From contig NC_083579.1 in assembly GCF_027579695.1 (NCBI RefSeq), positions 72,463,371-72,527,370 of the forward strand: a stretch of DNA of 64,000 nucleotides. The letters are read 5' to 3'. Each line of letters begins with the position of its first letter. The stretch's first letter is position 1. The translations under genes were made by a program, and so were the position numbers. The notes beneath the pieces were generated by a model. It was not told where the DNA came from. It saw nothing but the letters and a program-made list of their open reading frames with translations, and ran no database searches. Below are positions 20,826 through 32,489 of this stretch, one piece after another. Origin of the DNA: Neoarius graeffei. Lineage: Eukaryota; Chordata; Actinopteri; Siluriformes; Ariidae.

Positions 20826-21555
20826 ATAGAAACAAACTGCACTACTTGAAAATGCTTTAAGCAAAATTATCTAAGTTCTTGTGTATTTGAGCTCAAAATA
20901 TCACTTCTTGCATGTGAGAAACAGCAGTGTGGCAGGAAATATGACGATTACTCGAACCGTGTTGACTCTCTGTGCTGTACATTTGGATCTGGTTTAATTA
21001 AAAATAACAAAGTGTGTCACTTCTTTTTTCCTTCCTGTCTGAAGCATAGCAGTACTCTGTTATTTATTTGTTACCTTACCATTTTTAATGAAATCTCTCT
21101 CTCTCTCTCTCTCTCTCTCATTGACAGCTGGACAAGTGGCCATTACGGACACTGACCATGAAACCATGAATAATGTATTTGTGAGCACAGTGCGATAATA
21201 GCAGTATTAATTCTGAGTGAAAATGATTCATATTTTAGAAGCCAGCATGTAAAGTGCAATTAACTCTTCTGAGTAAATGACACAAGAGATAGCAAAACAT
21301 TCACCATATATTTGACAGTTTAGGCGAATGTACAAAACACTAATACGTTGAAAAGGCATGGAAACTCAGGCATGTTTTGTCTCACAGGAGGCGTAACTGA
21401 ATGCAGGTGTGCAGAAGCTGATAAGACTCGTGGTTAAAAATATCAGTTTATTCAGTACGAGAGAGGTTTTCACCAGGGAATGAGATGATATACAGTAAAG
21501 CAATGTGTAAGTGCTGTGCAGAAATATTCTGCACTGTCATTGGGTGTTACGAATT
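20826..21555. other. Intergenic region with (CT)n, no gene seen
   Basis: A CT microsatellite lies at 21095-21119. Otherwise it is AT-rich DNA without recognisable repeats or exons. Confidence 0.6.
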
Positions 21556-21557
21556 TT

Positions 21558-21775
21558 ATGGTTACATTACATTACAGGCATCGAGCAGATGCTCTTATCC
21601 AGAGCAACATATAACAAGTGCACACAGACCCAGCGGCTGGGGAGCAGTTGTGGGTTAGGCGCCTTGCTCAAGGGCACTTCAGCCATGGATTTTCCTGCCA
21701 GTCCTGGGAATTGAACCACCAACCTTTTGGGCCCAAGTCTGTTGCATCCTTAGAATATCCATTTCCTGTCAAGGT
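21558..21775 (+). repeat. Dispersed fish repeat (TTACATTACATTACA... family)
   Basis: It starts TTACATTACATTACAGGCAT and continues with AGCAGATGCTCTTATCCAGA, GCTCAAGGGCACTTCAGCC and GGGAATTGAACCACCAACC. The same family flanks the Tc1 at 23.1-24.8 kb. It is a short interspersed repeat without coding potential. Confidence 0.7.
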
Positions 21776-21807
21776 GACTATATTTCTGAATTCAGGCTCC
21801 AGCTGAG

Positions 21808-22863
21808 GGTGGCACGGTGGTGTAGTGGTTAGCGCTGTCGCCTCACAGCAAGAAGGTCCGGGTTCGAGCCCCGTGGCCGGCGAGGGCCTTTCTGTGCGGA
21901 GTTTGCATGTTCTCCCCGTGTCCGCGTGGGTTTCCTCCGGGTGCTCCGGTTTCCCCCACAGTCCAAAGACATGCAGGTTAGGTTAACTGGTGACTCTAAT
22001 GCCGCTTTTCCACTACCAATGTGGCTGAGTCGGGCTGAGCCGTGCCGTGCTGAGTTGGGCTGAGTCGAGCTGAGTGGGGCTGTTGGAGTTGCATTTCGAC
22101 TACAACCGCGCTGAACCGTGCTGGCTGGAAGTGGTTGGACACATTGGGTGGAGTTAGCGAAAGTGGGTGGACGTTACATGATATCGTTAGGCGGCGAAAA
22201 CAGTGACATCAGTGACCTTTTAAGCGGTAGTCTCACGACCCGGATAGTAAACAATAAACGTGGAGGACATGGAGTCGTTAGTGTTGCTGGTCTTGGTGCT
22301 GTGGCTTGTTGTCACCGACAATGCCAACAGATACTGGCAAGAGTGTATAGATGAGGCGAGGCACATAAGGCTTCAGAAATTCTCGTAATTCGTAATTATT
22401 CTTCTTCCGGGTTTACGGTGTTTACAGATCCCAGCGTGCTCGCGGGGCATGTGTGGGCGTGTGAGGACACTCCTCCTCACCAATCAGTGCACAGGGGAGT
22501 GTCTCCTCACGCCCCTAGCCCCACTTGGCTCGGTTTGGCTCGCTTCAGCCCCACTGCAAAACCGTGCAAGTTTTGGGTGTTGAGTAGGACTGAAGCGAGC
22601 TGAGTCGTGCTGCTTTGAGGTAGTCGAAACGCGAGCCATGTTGGGCTGAAGTGAGCTGAAGCGAGCTGAAAAAGGGTAGTGGAAAAGGGCCATAAATTGA
22701 CCGTAGGTGTGAATGTGAGTGTGAATGGTTGTCTGTGTCTATGTGTCAGCCCTGTGATGACCTGGCGACTTGTCCAGGGTGTACCCCGCCTTTCGCCCGT
22801 AGTCAGCTGGGATAGGCTCCAGCTTGCCTGCGACCCTGTAGAAGGATAAAGCAGCTAGAGATG
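21808..22863 (+). repeat. tRNA-derived SINE split by a Harbinger MITE
   Basis: The 5' half is 21808-21999 and the 3' half 22693-22863. A perfect 14-bp target duplication AGGCTCCAGCTGAG flanks the whole (21794-21807 and 22864-22877). The SINE body is close to the family consensus, so it is fairly young, and the MITE is younger. Confidence 0.93.
22000..22692. mobile_element. PIF/Harbinger-type MITE inside the SINE
   Basis: The termini are TGCCGCTTTTCCACTACC and the reverse complement of GGTAGTGGAAAAGGGCCA. It is flanked by TAA on both sides (21997-21999, 22693-22695), the 3-bp duplication typical of PIF/Harbinger. The ends are rich in GGCTGAG/GAGCTGA words that pair as long subterminal inverted repeats. 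A 39-codon frame from 22270 (MESLVLLVLVLWLVV...) is shared with the copy at 36275-37539 and may be the remnant of the transposase 5' end. Confidence 0.85.
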
Positions 22864-23144
22864 AGGCTCCAGCTGAGATTGTGAGCCAGTAAGATGTCTT
22901 ATAAACTGGAACCCTGTTTTTCAGGTTTGTTTGTACCACACAATAGTACTGTAGCCGGAAATTCTGTGAGAGCACTGAAGCTCTGAAGAGTCTCCATGCT
23001 TCCTGAGCAGATCAAGAGGACTCTGAAAAAAACTGCTTTGCTGTCAGTAAAAGCCTGTGTGAGAAAATACATACAGAATAAATAATTACATTAAAAATTA
23101 CATTACTAGCATTTAGCAGATGTTCTTATCTAGAGCGACATATA

Positions 23145-24769
23145 CAGTGTCTTGCAAAACTATTCATCCTCCTTGGTGTTTGTCCTGTTTTGTTGCATTA
23201 CAAGCGAGAATTAAAATTGATTTTTAGGGGGTGAGCACCATTTGATTTACACAACATGCTTACCACTTTAAAGGTGCAAATTGTTAATCGTGACACAAAC
23301 AATAATTAAGATGAAAAACAGAAATCTGCAGTGTGCATAGGTATTCACCCCCCCCCCCAAAAAAAAAGTCAATACTTTGTAGAGCCACCTTTTGCTGCAA
23401 TTACAGGTGCAAATCTCTTGGGGTATGTCTCTATTAGCTTAGCACATGTAACCACTGGGATTTTTGTCCATTCCTCAAGGCAAAACTGCTCCAACTCCTT
23501 CAAGTTAGATGGGTTATGTTGGTGTACAGCAATCTTCAAGTTATGCCACAGATTCTCAATTGGATTGAGGTCTGGGCTTTGATTAGGCCATTCCAAGATA
23601 TTTAAATGTTTCCCTTTAAACCACTCCAGTGTAGCTTTAGCAGTAGGTTTAGGGTCATTGTCCTGCTGGAACATGAACCTTCGTCCCAGTCTCAAACCTC
23701 TGGCTGACTCAAACAGGTTTCCCTCTAGAATTGCCCTGTATTTAGTGCCATCCATCTTTCCTTCAATCCTGACCAGCTTTCCTGTTCTTGCAGATGAAGA
23801 AACATCCCCACAGCATGATGCTGCCACCACCATGCTTCACTGTAGGAATGGTGTTCTCAGGGTGTTGGGTTTGCACCACACATGGCGTTTCCCATGATGG
23901 TCAAAAAGTTCAATTTTAGTCTCATTTGACCAGAGAATCTTCTTCCGTGTGTTTGGGGAGTCTGCCACATGCTGTTGGGCAAACTCCAAATGTGTTTACT
24001 TAAGCAAGGGCTTTTTTTTCTGGCCACTCTTCCATAAAGCCCCACTCTGTGGAGTGTATGGCTTAAAGTGGTCCTATGGACAGATACTCCCATCTCCACT
24101 GTGGATCTTTGCAGCTCATTCAGTGTTATCTTTGGTGTCTTTGTTGCATCTCTGATTAATGCCCTCCTTGCCCGGTCTGTGAGTTTTGGTGGACAGGGCC
24201 TTCTCTTGTCAGGTTTGTCGTGGTGCCATATTCTTTCCATTTTGCTATAATGGATTTAATGGTGCTCTGTGGGATATTCAAAGTTTGGGATTTTTTTTAT
24301 AACCCAACCCTGATCTATACTTCTCCACAACTTTGTCTCTGACCTGTTTGGAGGCTCCTTGGTTTTCATGTTGCTTGCTTAGTAGTGTTGCAGAGTCAGG
24401 GTCCGTCCAGAACAGGTTGATTTATACAGACGTCATGTGGCAGATCATGTGACACTTTGATCGCACACAGGTGGATCTTAATCAACTAATTATGTGACTA
24501 TTGAAGCGAATTGGTTGGACCTGCTCTGATTTAGGGGTTTCATACAAAAGGGGGTGAATACCTATGTACACTCCAGATTTCTGGGTTTTTTTCATCTTAA
24601 TTATTGTTTGTGTCACAATAAAACACCAATTTGCACCTTTAATTTAAGTGGTAGGCATGTTGTGTAAATCAAATGGTGCTAACCCCCTAAAAATCCATTT
24701 TAATTCCAGCTTGTAATGTGACAAAAAAAGACAAACACCAAGGGGGATGAATACTTTTGCAAGACACTG
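23145..24769 (-). mobile_element. Tc1/mariner element
   Basis: Terminal inverted repeat CAGTGTCTTGCAAAACTATTC on the left, mirrored by GAATACTTTTGCAAGACACTG on the right, with TA target duplications at 23143-23144 and 24770-24771. Length 1.62 kb, normal for Tc1. Confidence 0.93.
23369..24290 (-). pseudogene. Tc1-family transposase, broken
   Basis: The frame 24240-23857 holds the second DNA-binding helix region (LTDRARRALIRDATKTPKIT, SVHRTTLSHTLHRVGLYG) and runs into the first catalytic block, where the expected SDETKIE appears as SGQMRLKLNF after a frameshift. The frame 23833-23369 holds FMFQQDNDPKPTAK and [16 protein letters not shown], with the second D and the E of the DD34E triad, and ends CAKLIETYPKRFAPVIAAKGG. 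The N-terminal helix-turn-helix is degraded upstream of 24240. At least two frameshifts are present; inactive. Confidence 0.88.
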
Positions 24770-25051
24770 TAACATACCCAGGGCAGCCTGAAGAGCAGTT
24801 GGGGGTTAGGTGCTTTGCTTAAAGGCACTTCAACCATTCCTGCTGGTCTGGGGAATCAAACCAGCAATCTTTTGGCCCCAAAGCTGCTTCTCTAACCAAG
24901 GTTCAACATTTGAATTATGCATGTTTTCAGATAACAGAGGGTCTGAAAAAGTTTCTCACAGGATTAATGGAGAAAGACCAGGTGAAGAAAACTTCATTAC
25001 TCACAGCAAAAACTGAGTGAGAGAAAAGAAAATTTACTAAAACAAAAAAAC

Positions 25052-25775
25052 TAGTGCTGTCAAGCGATTAAAATATTTAATCGCGATTAATGTCGCGACT
25101 GTCATAGTTAACTCACGATTAATCGCAATTTAATCGCACATTTTTGTCACATGAAAAACCATTGTAATTCTCTTATCAGCATAAAAAAGTGAATGGGCTT
25201 GCTTTGTACCAATGTGTTTTTTTTTTTATTGCAGAGCATAACACTACGGAGCCGTAGAGGGGACATGGTGAATAAAAAAATAACAAAGCGTGGGAACAAC
25301 TTATAAGGCGTGTGCACGAGATATTAATGCGCGCACACGAGTTATAACCCGTGCGCACGCTTTGCGTTAAGGCGTGCGCTCGGGTAATTAAAAGTGAGGG
25401 GACGAGTTACTACGGCTCCGTATAACACGTCTTGTCACAGCCACTGCAAAGTCGGGCTGAAGCCGCCGATGGGAAAACGAAACCTAAGCCGAGCACTGTA
25501 GCTCTTCGTCCCAAGGCGCGGCAGCACGAGCTGCCCGCGCTGGTTCTTTGGGAGGAGGGCAGAGGACTCTGGCTGTGTGGGGCGTGGCATTACAGTCTAG
25601 CTGCTATCGTTTTTCTAAGCAAAGTCTCTGTTCTGTTTCAAGTTCCTGGCAGTTTCAAAAGCTTATGAAAAACCTACATCATATCACAGAGCGTTAATCT
25701 CGCGATAAAAAAATTATCGCCGTTAAAATTGAGTCAAGTTAACACGATAATAACGCGACATTTTTGACAGCACTA
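25052..25775. mobile_element. hAT-type MITE with 8-bp target duplication
   Basis: The ends TAGTGCTGTCAAGCGATTAA and TTGACAGCACTA are inverted repeats, with AAAAAAAC directly repeated on both sides (8 bp, the hAT hallmark). The subterminal region repeats TTAATCGCGATTAA-like words. The interior at 25400-25660 is GC-rich with CpG. No transposase frame is seen. Confidence 0.8.
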
Positions 25776-26636
25776 AAAAAAACAGGATTTCACAATGCAT
25801 CCTGAACATTATGGTGTGATAAATAAATTTACTTCTATATTTGATTGAAATAAAAAAAAAACACCTTTACTTGTTATCCAGACTAAAGAATGGATGCTAG
25901 TGTTTGAGAAGAAATGTACTCCACAGTTTATTCATCCTGAAATCAGTCTGATACAAGCAATATTACTGACTATTCAAGGGAAATTCAGCAACTAATTCAT
26001 AAAAGAAACAATAAATTATGATGTCACAGTTTTGGGGCAGGGCAGATACAGCACCTCAAACTGCACAAGAGAACGTCCTTGGTAAAATGGGACGTAACTT
26101 ACACAATCGGTTCATAATTAGCACAGCCAGTGAGTGTTACACAATAATATAGATCAAAACAGTGATTATGAGTCAATTAGAATCTGTTCAGTGCTGAATT
26201 CTGATTGGTCGGGCAGTTGTTGATTAAGTTTTTATGAAAATATTCATAAAATAATTATGATTATTTTTTTTTTTTACAAAAGCACACCCTGTTGTGTTTT
26301 TAGTCTGGACTTATCACTTTACAAACGATCGATCGGGATTGATGATGATGATGGCAGATTCTTTGTGTCCAAGGATCAATACTGGGAAGGGTGTCCAACT
26401 GTCTGGGAAAGGCAAGCCTTCTGGTGGCTGAACAGTCCAATCCTTGATCTCCATGGTCTGGAACAATTTGGGCAAGGGAAGACCTGGTCGCAGCAGGAAG
26501 ATAATCGATCAGGACTAATGTGTATTTATAGATTATTTATTTTAAAAAATAATCAATTCTGGAAAAAAAAATACAGTACTTAGTATCTATATTTTAAAGA
26601 TTAACATTTGTAAAGATTCACTTCTTTTTAAGGTCT
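25776..26636. other. Intergenic region, no gene seen
   Basis: AT-rich. The part 26340-26510 (GGCAGATTCTTTGTGTCCAA through GGTCGCAGCAGGAAGATAAT) has more balanced composition and an open frame at 26257-26583, but no family signature. I leave it unassigned. Confidence 0.5.
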
Positions 26637-26650
26637 GAGAATTGAGTAAG

Positions 26651-27024
26651 GGTGGTATGGTGGTGTAGTGGTTAGCGCTGTCGCCTCACAGCAAGAAGGT
26701 CCGGGTTCGAGCCCCGTGGCCGGCGAGGGCCTTTCTGTGCGGAGTTTGCATGTTCTCCCCGTGTCCGCGTGGGTTTCCTCCGGGTGCTCCGGTTTCCCCC
26801 ACAGTCCAAAGACATGCAGGTTAGGTTAACTGGTGACTCTAAATTGAGCGTAGGTGTGAATGTGAGTGTGAATGGTTGTCTGTGTCTATGTGTCAGCCCT
26901 GTGATGACCTGGCGACTTGTCCAGGGTGTACCCCGCCTTTCGCCCGTAGTCAGCTGGGATAGGCTCCAGCTTGCCTGCGACCCTGTAGAACAGGATAAAG
27001 TGGCTAGAGATAATGAGATGAGAT
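26651..27024 (+). repeat. tRNA-derived SINE, plus strand
   Basis: Full length, close to consensus, with a perfect 14-bp target duplication GAGAATTGAGTAAG at 26637-26650 and 27025-27038. The tail is AATGAGATGAGAT. Confidence 0.93.
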
Positions 27025-27174
27025 GAGAATTGAGTAAGTCAGGCTTATATTAATGTGCAGATAAAGCAGAGTAAACTTTTCTCTGTTCCTGAAAAAAACA
27101 ACAACTATTGTACACTAAGATGATATTGATACATCTTTCTAATGTCATAAAATTATTGAAGCTATTTACCGTGC

Positions 27175-27553
27175 AATGGCACGGTGGTGTAGTGGTTAGC
27201 ACTGTCACTTCACAGCAAGAAGGTTCTGGGTTCAAGCCCAGTGGCAGACAGGGTCCTTTCTGTGTGGAGTTTGTATGTTCTCCCTGTGTCTGCATGGGTT
27301 TCCTCCAGGTGTTCTGGTTTCCCCTACAGTCCAAAGACATGCAGGTTAGGCTAACTGGTGGCTGTAAATTGACCGTAGGTGTGAATGTGAGTATGAATTC
27401 ACACCTAGTTTGTCTTTGTGCATCAGCCCTGTGATGATTTGACGACTTGTCCAGGGTGTACCCCACCTCTCGCCCATACTCAGCTGGGATCGGCTCCAGC
27501 TGCCTGTGACCCTACACCGGATAAGCGGTTATGGATAATGGATGGATGGATGA
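27175..27553 (+). repeat. tRNA-derived SINE, diverged, GGAT tail
   Basis: An older copy with many substitutions (GGTTCTGGGTTCAAGCCC B-box region). It contains the variant GTATGAATTCACACCTAGTTT in the middle and has a GGATGGATGGATGATG tail. The same middle variant occurs at 43897-44275, so these two form a subfamily. Confidence 0.88.
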
Positions 27554-27759
27554 TGTGCTCTTGCGGTTGCGGCAGTTACAAACCTCAAAGCAGAATGATA
27601 ACATCCAGTTTCTTGAAATAAGATAAAGATACATGCATGTATATTACATCACCATAATCTAATACTGATAGGAAGGTACTCTGAACTAATCTTTTTCTAG
27701 CTGTAAAAAGAAAACATTTCTTTAAACGACAATAAAAACCTAGCTTTGGTCGGAGTTAA

Positions 27760-28330
27760 AATGGTACCTACTACCATCTGGCAAGGCATGTTGCAATACA
27801 GATGCGAGAGGGGAAGTCAAACTCTAGCAGTTACCAGAGGACCCGCCCCCCACTGTAACCCTAGCTGTATAAGCGAGAAGCCGAAAGCTATCAAAACGGA
27901 AATCGGCACTGCACCGATACTCCTCAAAGAGCTGGTTAGTACTGGGACAGGAGACTGCCTGGGAAGACCAGATTCTGGTGTAAGAGGGACTTTGACTTTT
28001 TTTTTTACCCTCTCTAAATGAGTGCCATCTAGTGTCAAAACTATCATCAAAGGTAAAGTGTGAATGTAGAAATACCATGAATTTGGTCTTTTTGGTGTTT
28101 AATACCACTTTTAACTTGACTAGAGAAATCTGTTACAGATTAAAAGCAGACTGTAAAGAATCCATTGCCGCTTGTAGTGATGATGCAGTTGTATAAAGAA
28201 TTGTATCATGTGTGTAAAGTTGTACTTTTGCTGGATCTAAACCCATACCAAGATTATTTATATAAATAGAAAATAAAACCAGAGAACCCTGAGGACCCCA
28301 CATGGATGTACGCAGACCATGCAAAAATGT
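27760..28330 (-). pseudogene. LINE reverse-transcriptase fragment
   Basis: The frame 28324-28133 reads GPQGSLVLFSIYINN and QLYTHDTILYTTASSL. The usual catalytic YADD is YTHD here, so one catalytic aspartate is lost. Downstream, LNTKKTKFMVF continues the palm/thumb region in another frame. From about 28010 down to 27880 it merges into a dispersed repeat (CTGGTCTTCCCAGGCAGTC) also present at 33412 and 34711. The clade is not certain. Confidence 0.65.
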
Positions 28331-28469
28331 ACATAGATATTAACTTGAGCTCAGGATCAAATCAGGGACCCTTGAGCTGGGAGGCAGTAACAATGACCAC
28401 TGCACCACCATAATATCATATCAGCCTTCTTCAGTCTATCCAGACTATGGAATGCACTTAGGTCAGTTT

Positions 28470-29135
28470 GGGGTTAAGGGTTGCAACAACGACTGTGGCC
28501 ATATAGCCCAATACGGGATGAGCAGGTTCTCCCACATTTGGTGCAGACAAAGCTAGGTATTAGGTTGCTTCTCTGTGTCTGGAGTTTTCTACACCCCCTC
28601 TTTGCACTGGCTGATCTTGTTTTCTGCTGCTTCAGCACCATGGTGGAGGGCTGATCTCCAGACTTTCCTATCATTAGCCTTAAGATCCCATGAATGAGGA
28701 TCGATATTGTAGGCTTTTAGGTCTTGTTTGACTACGTCCTTAAAGCGTAGAAGTGCACGGCCAGTTTTATGACTTCCAGTGGTGAGTTCCCCATAGAGAA
28801 TGTCCTTCGGAATTCTCCCATCTGCCATCCTATGTACATGTCCAAGCCAGTATAATCTGCAATGTTTTAGGATGCTAAACATGCTGGGAAGTTTGACCTT
28901 CTCTCGGATGTCATGATTAGTAATTTTGTCCTTCCACGTTAGGCCCAGAATTTGATGTAGGCAGCACATGTGGAAGGTGTTGAGCTTCTTCTCTTGGCAG
29001 GAGTACAGTAGGTGGTCCAAGACTTGCTGCCATACAGAAGTGTGCAGAGGATGCAGGTATGATATATTTGGATTTTGGTGGAAAGGAGCAGTTTGCTGTT
29101 GTCTGAAGCACGACCATAATACCCACAACTTTATT
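28470..29135 (-). pseudogene. LINE ORF C-terminal fragment with zinc finger
   Basis: The frame 29128-28589 contains LDHLLYSCQEKKLNTFHM, RLYWLGHVHRMADGRIPKD and RFKDVVKQDLKAYNID, the conserved C-terminal tail of several non-LTR ORF2 proteins. After a frameshift the next frame ends in FVCTKCGRTCSSRIGLYGHS, a Cys2-His-type finger common at the C-terminus of these proteins. The RT core is absent. It may belong to the same original element as 27760-28330, but spacing and frame do not prove it. Confidence 0.65.
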
Positions 29136-29149
29136 CACTCAAACCCAAA

Positions 29150-29885
29150 TTAGTGATGCTCTGCACCATGGTACCATCTCAACCAACAGTCACAAAGATT
29201 TCACAACTATATAATGTACCAAAATTAGCTCTTGTCTTTGTGTGTGTATGTGTGCTTTTATCAAATTAGAGCCCTGTGTGTGTGTTTCTTTTTCCTGGAT
29301 ATGTAATTGACATATAATCCACTTGAAGGCAGTGTTGGTCTATACTTATGCTCTTTACTTGTTTTTATTTATTGCAACATAAACGCAGTGTGTAACTACA
29401 GTGGTGTGAAGCTTAACACTGTTTGGAACAAGGTTGGTTGGTTGGTTGGTTGGTTTGATCAAATTCACAATTTAGGCGATTTGTTGTCATCACTCAGGAA
29501 AACACTCAGTGTTTTGTGTTTCATTGTTAAATCTCTGTATATGGAATTGCAACACATACACATATCCATAGCAACATATTTGTCAACAGTTTTAGATTTT
29601 TTATTATTTTTGTTTAAGTGGAATAAAATGAAAGAATTTATAAAGCATTACCTGCTGCTCGGCTCAAATCGAGAATAAACAGTAAAGAATATATAATACT
29701 GTCAAAAGCCTTCAGCCTTAAACATTGATTTTATCTTCGAGGTTTATTTTATCACTTCCATGTTATTGCCTAAGTAAAAAATAAATAAATGCATTTTAGA
29801 TTTCCAAACATTTTTCCAAATGTTTATAAGCCAGTAAAGAAGGTAACATATTATATAATACACCTTTTTTTTTTTACAATATATA
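29150..29885. other. Intergenic region, no gene seen
   Basis: A GGTT tetranucleotide run at about 29432-29455 is the only clear structure. The 123-residue frame across it has no recognised domain. Confidence 0.55.
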
Positions 29886-29887
29886 TT

Positions 29888-30695
29888 TAATAGTTATTCC
29901 ATGAAATCGAGTCATACATGAGCTGATAGCTGACGAGGCACAGAGCGCCGAGTTGTCTGTAATCCATGTACGATGAGATTGAGTGGAATAACTGTTATAT
30001 TCTATCCACATTCACTGGATTTTGAGAAACAGAAGATTTTTATTGTTATTTTTTGCAAATTTGATAAATAAAAACTTTATATAAAGTGTCTGACGAAATC
30101 ATTTCTGCTTAGAATGTAAACAAACTGGCAAAATGACAGGAGCAATTTGTGAAAAATGCTAGAATAATAATTCTTGAAAAATAAAAAAAAAAGATACATT
30201 CTTATAATCGAATACTTTTATTCCATAATTTGTTGCACTTTTTTGTATTTTTGGGGGGATTGTTTTCAAGTAGAGTTTTTATTTCGTCCTTGGTTGGTTC
30301 AGCAACACGCTCGACCATTTTCTTGTTCTTCTTTAGGGTTTTTTTGGCAGTTGGCAAACCAACTTAAAGGTGCATTACCGCCACTGACTGGGCTGGAGTG
30401 TGGAACAGGAGATATTGGGGGTGGGGTGGGGCGGGGGACTAGATTCTTTTCTCATCTCATCTTATTATCTCTAGCCGCTTTATCCTGTTCTACAGGGTCG
30501 CAGGCAAGCTGGAGCCTATCCCAGCTGACTACGGGCGAAAGGAAATACTTGATAACAAGGTGATATATCTGACTTGATGCGCTCTGCCATTTTGTTTTTC
30601 TCTACTCACGGTATATGAGTGGATATCCTAGTAGTAGAGTAGCCAATCAGAGCATGCAATTGCTCATATCCAGTGAATGTGGAGAGAATATATAC
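29888..30695 (+). mobile_element. MITE-like element with terminal hairpin, copy A
   Basis: It contains AGTTATTCCATGAAATCGAG and the partial inverse GATTGAGTGGAATAACT (imperfect hairpin 29890-30000). Then come TATTCTATCCACATTCACTGG, a middle with AACAAACTGGCAAAATGACAG, and the end CATATCCAGTGAATGTGG. Copies occur at 59862-60563 (minus) and 61935-62450 (plus). It is interrupted by a 5'-truncated SINE at 30450-30541. Confidence 0.65.
30450..30541 (-). repeat. 5'-truncated SINE (3' end only)
   Basis: Only about 90 bases from the tail (CTCATCTCATCTTATTATCT) to CTGACTACGGGCGAAAGG are present; the tRNA head and middle are missing. The sister MITE at 59.9 kb lacks it at the same point, which shows an insertion of a truncated SINE, as target-primed reverse transcription produces. 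Confidence 0.85.
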
Positions 30696-30710
30696 ACATA
30701 CAGTTGCAGT

Positions 30711-32148
30711 CAGATGTTTACATGTTACACAGACATGAATGTCATGGCCTGAGGCGATTCTAGAGTCTGTTGTGGCCCTAAGCAAAAATTTCCAGGGGGC
30801 CCTTCTGACCAGTGTTCATCACCAATATGGTATAAATAATCTGACACCGATGAAAAATGTATGAAACCAAAGTTTTTTAAATTCCAAACGTGAAAATACA
30901 ATGGTAAAGAACAATAAAAACAATAAAAAACAAAATAAATAAGCCCTCGGGCCCCGACTCTCAGGGGGCCCCTGGGCCAGGGGGCCCCAAGCAGTTGCCT
31001 GCCTTGCCTGTTCACAAGCTGCGCGTCTGGTCATGGCAATATGGGGCTTTCAGTGATTTCTTTGAGCCATTCTTTTACTGTGACAGACTGATTACACAGC
31101 ATACATCTTTAACAGAATACAAGAATTTGGTCTTCAAGTTTTAATTTATTTTGGGTTTTCTGAAATCAACAGATGGTCAAAAAGATACATACAGCACACT
31201 TAATATTTGGTTAAATGTCCCTTTGCAAGTTACATCTTGACCCGATGCCTTTGGTTGCCATCTACAAGCTTCTGGCAGAAATCTAGTTGGATATTTGATC
31301 ACTCTTCTTGGCAGAACTGGTCGAGTTCAATTAAATTTGCGTGTTTCCTGGCATGGACCTGACTTTTAAGCACAGTCCACATATTTTCAATCGGGTTGAG
31401 GTCAGGACTTGTTTTATACTTAATATTAGCCTGCTTTATCCATTCCACAACCAGCTCTGATGTGTATTTGGGGTCATTGCCTTGTTGGAACACCCAACTG
31501 TGTCCAAGTTTTTGATGGCTTCAGGTCAGATTGAAAGATTCTGAGGTCGTCCTCCTTGTTCATTATTCCATCCAGTTCCTCTGGCAGTAAAACAGCCCCA
31601 GAGCATGATGCTACCACCACCATGCTTAACAGTTGGTTCAGTTTTCCTCTGTAACTCTGGTCATTGTAGCCAAACAACTAAATCTTTCTATATTCCTCCA
31701 GAAGACTTTTTTTTTTTTTGCACAAACTTTAGTCAAGCTTGAAGGTGTTGATTTTGGAACAGGGGCTTCTTTCTTGAATGTCAGCCTCTCAGTCCATGGC
31801 AGTGTAAGACTCATTTGACTGTAGGCTCTTCCAGCGGCTTCTAGTTCATGGCAGGATTGTGCCTTGGTGGTTGCTGGGTTGTTCCTGACCATCTGAACAA
31901 ATTTCCTCTCAGCTGAGCATGACAGTTTCTTCAGTTCCTTCTAGCAAAGTGGCTTGGCAAAGTGGCTGCCCCTCCCAATAAATTGTACAACTGTTTGAAC
32001 TGATGATCTTGGAATCTGCAGTTGTTTAGAAATGGCTCCAAGAGAAATTACTGAGTTGTGTAAATCTATGATCCTCTTTCTGAGATCTGCATCAAGCTCC
32101 TTGGACTTTCCCATTGTACTGGGTGTTGGTCGGTCCAGTGAGTGCTAT
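30711..32148 (-). mobile_element. Decayed Tc1 element with nested hAT-like MITE
   Basis: The left terminus is CAGTTGCAGTCAGATGTTTAC. The right end is lost where SINE sequence begins near 32150. Transposase relics on the minus strand run 32130-31250: FQQGNDPKYTSELVVEWIK and [16 protein letters not shown] are recognisable, with frameshifts and stops throughout. It is clearly older than the Tc1 at 45.8 kb. Confidence 0.8.
30749..31029. mobile_element. Short hAT-like MITE inside Tc1
   Basis: The identical octamer GTCATGGC flanks both sides (30741-30748 and 31030-31037). The ends CTGAGGCGA and, reverse-complemented, CAGACGCGC are similar. The interior has GGGGGCCCC-rich segments (30955-30990). 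The 8-bp duplication supports hAT-type insertion. Confidence 0.65.
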
Positions 32149-32156
32149 CAAACAAG

Positions 32157-32489
32157 GTCGTGGGCAAACTGGAGCCTATCCCAACTGACTATGGGCGAGA
32201 GGCAGGGTACACCCTGGACAAGTCACAAGATCATCGCAGGGCTGAGACATAGAGACAAACAACCATTCACACTCACATTCACACCTACGGTCAATTTAGA
32301 GCCACCAGTTAGCCTAACCGCATGTCTTTGGACTGTGGGGGAAACCGGAGCACCCGGAGGAAACCCATGCAGACACGGGGAGAACATGCAAACTCCACAC
32401 AGAAAGGCCCCCATCAGCCACTGGGCTCAAACCCAGAGCCTTCTTGCTGTGAAGCAACAGTGCTAGCCACTACACCACCATGCTGCCCA
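32157..32489 (-). repeat. tRNA-derived SINE, diverged
   Basis: An older copy (GGTCGTGGGCAAACTGGAGCC, CAAACAACCATTCACACTC), head ending GCTGCC at 32489, abutting the next SINE head to tail. Confidence 0.88.

Larger units (their letters stand above)
23093..24905. repeat. Dispersed repeat (as 21558-21775) split by Tc1
   Basis: The left part 23093-23142 (ACATTACTAGCATTTAGCAG) and right part 24772-24905 (CAGTTGGGGGTTAGGTGC, GGCACTTCAACC, GGGAATCAAACCAGC) together form one copy of the family seen at 21558. This proves that the Tc1 inserted into it. Confidence 0.7.
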
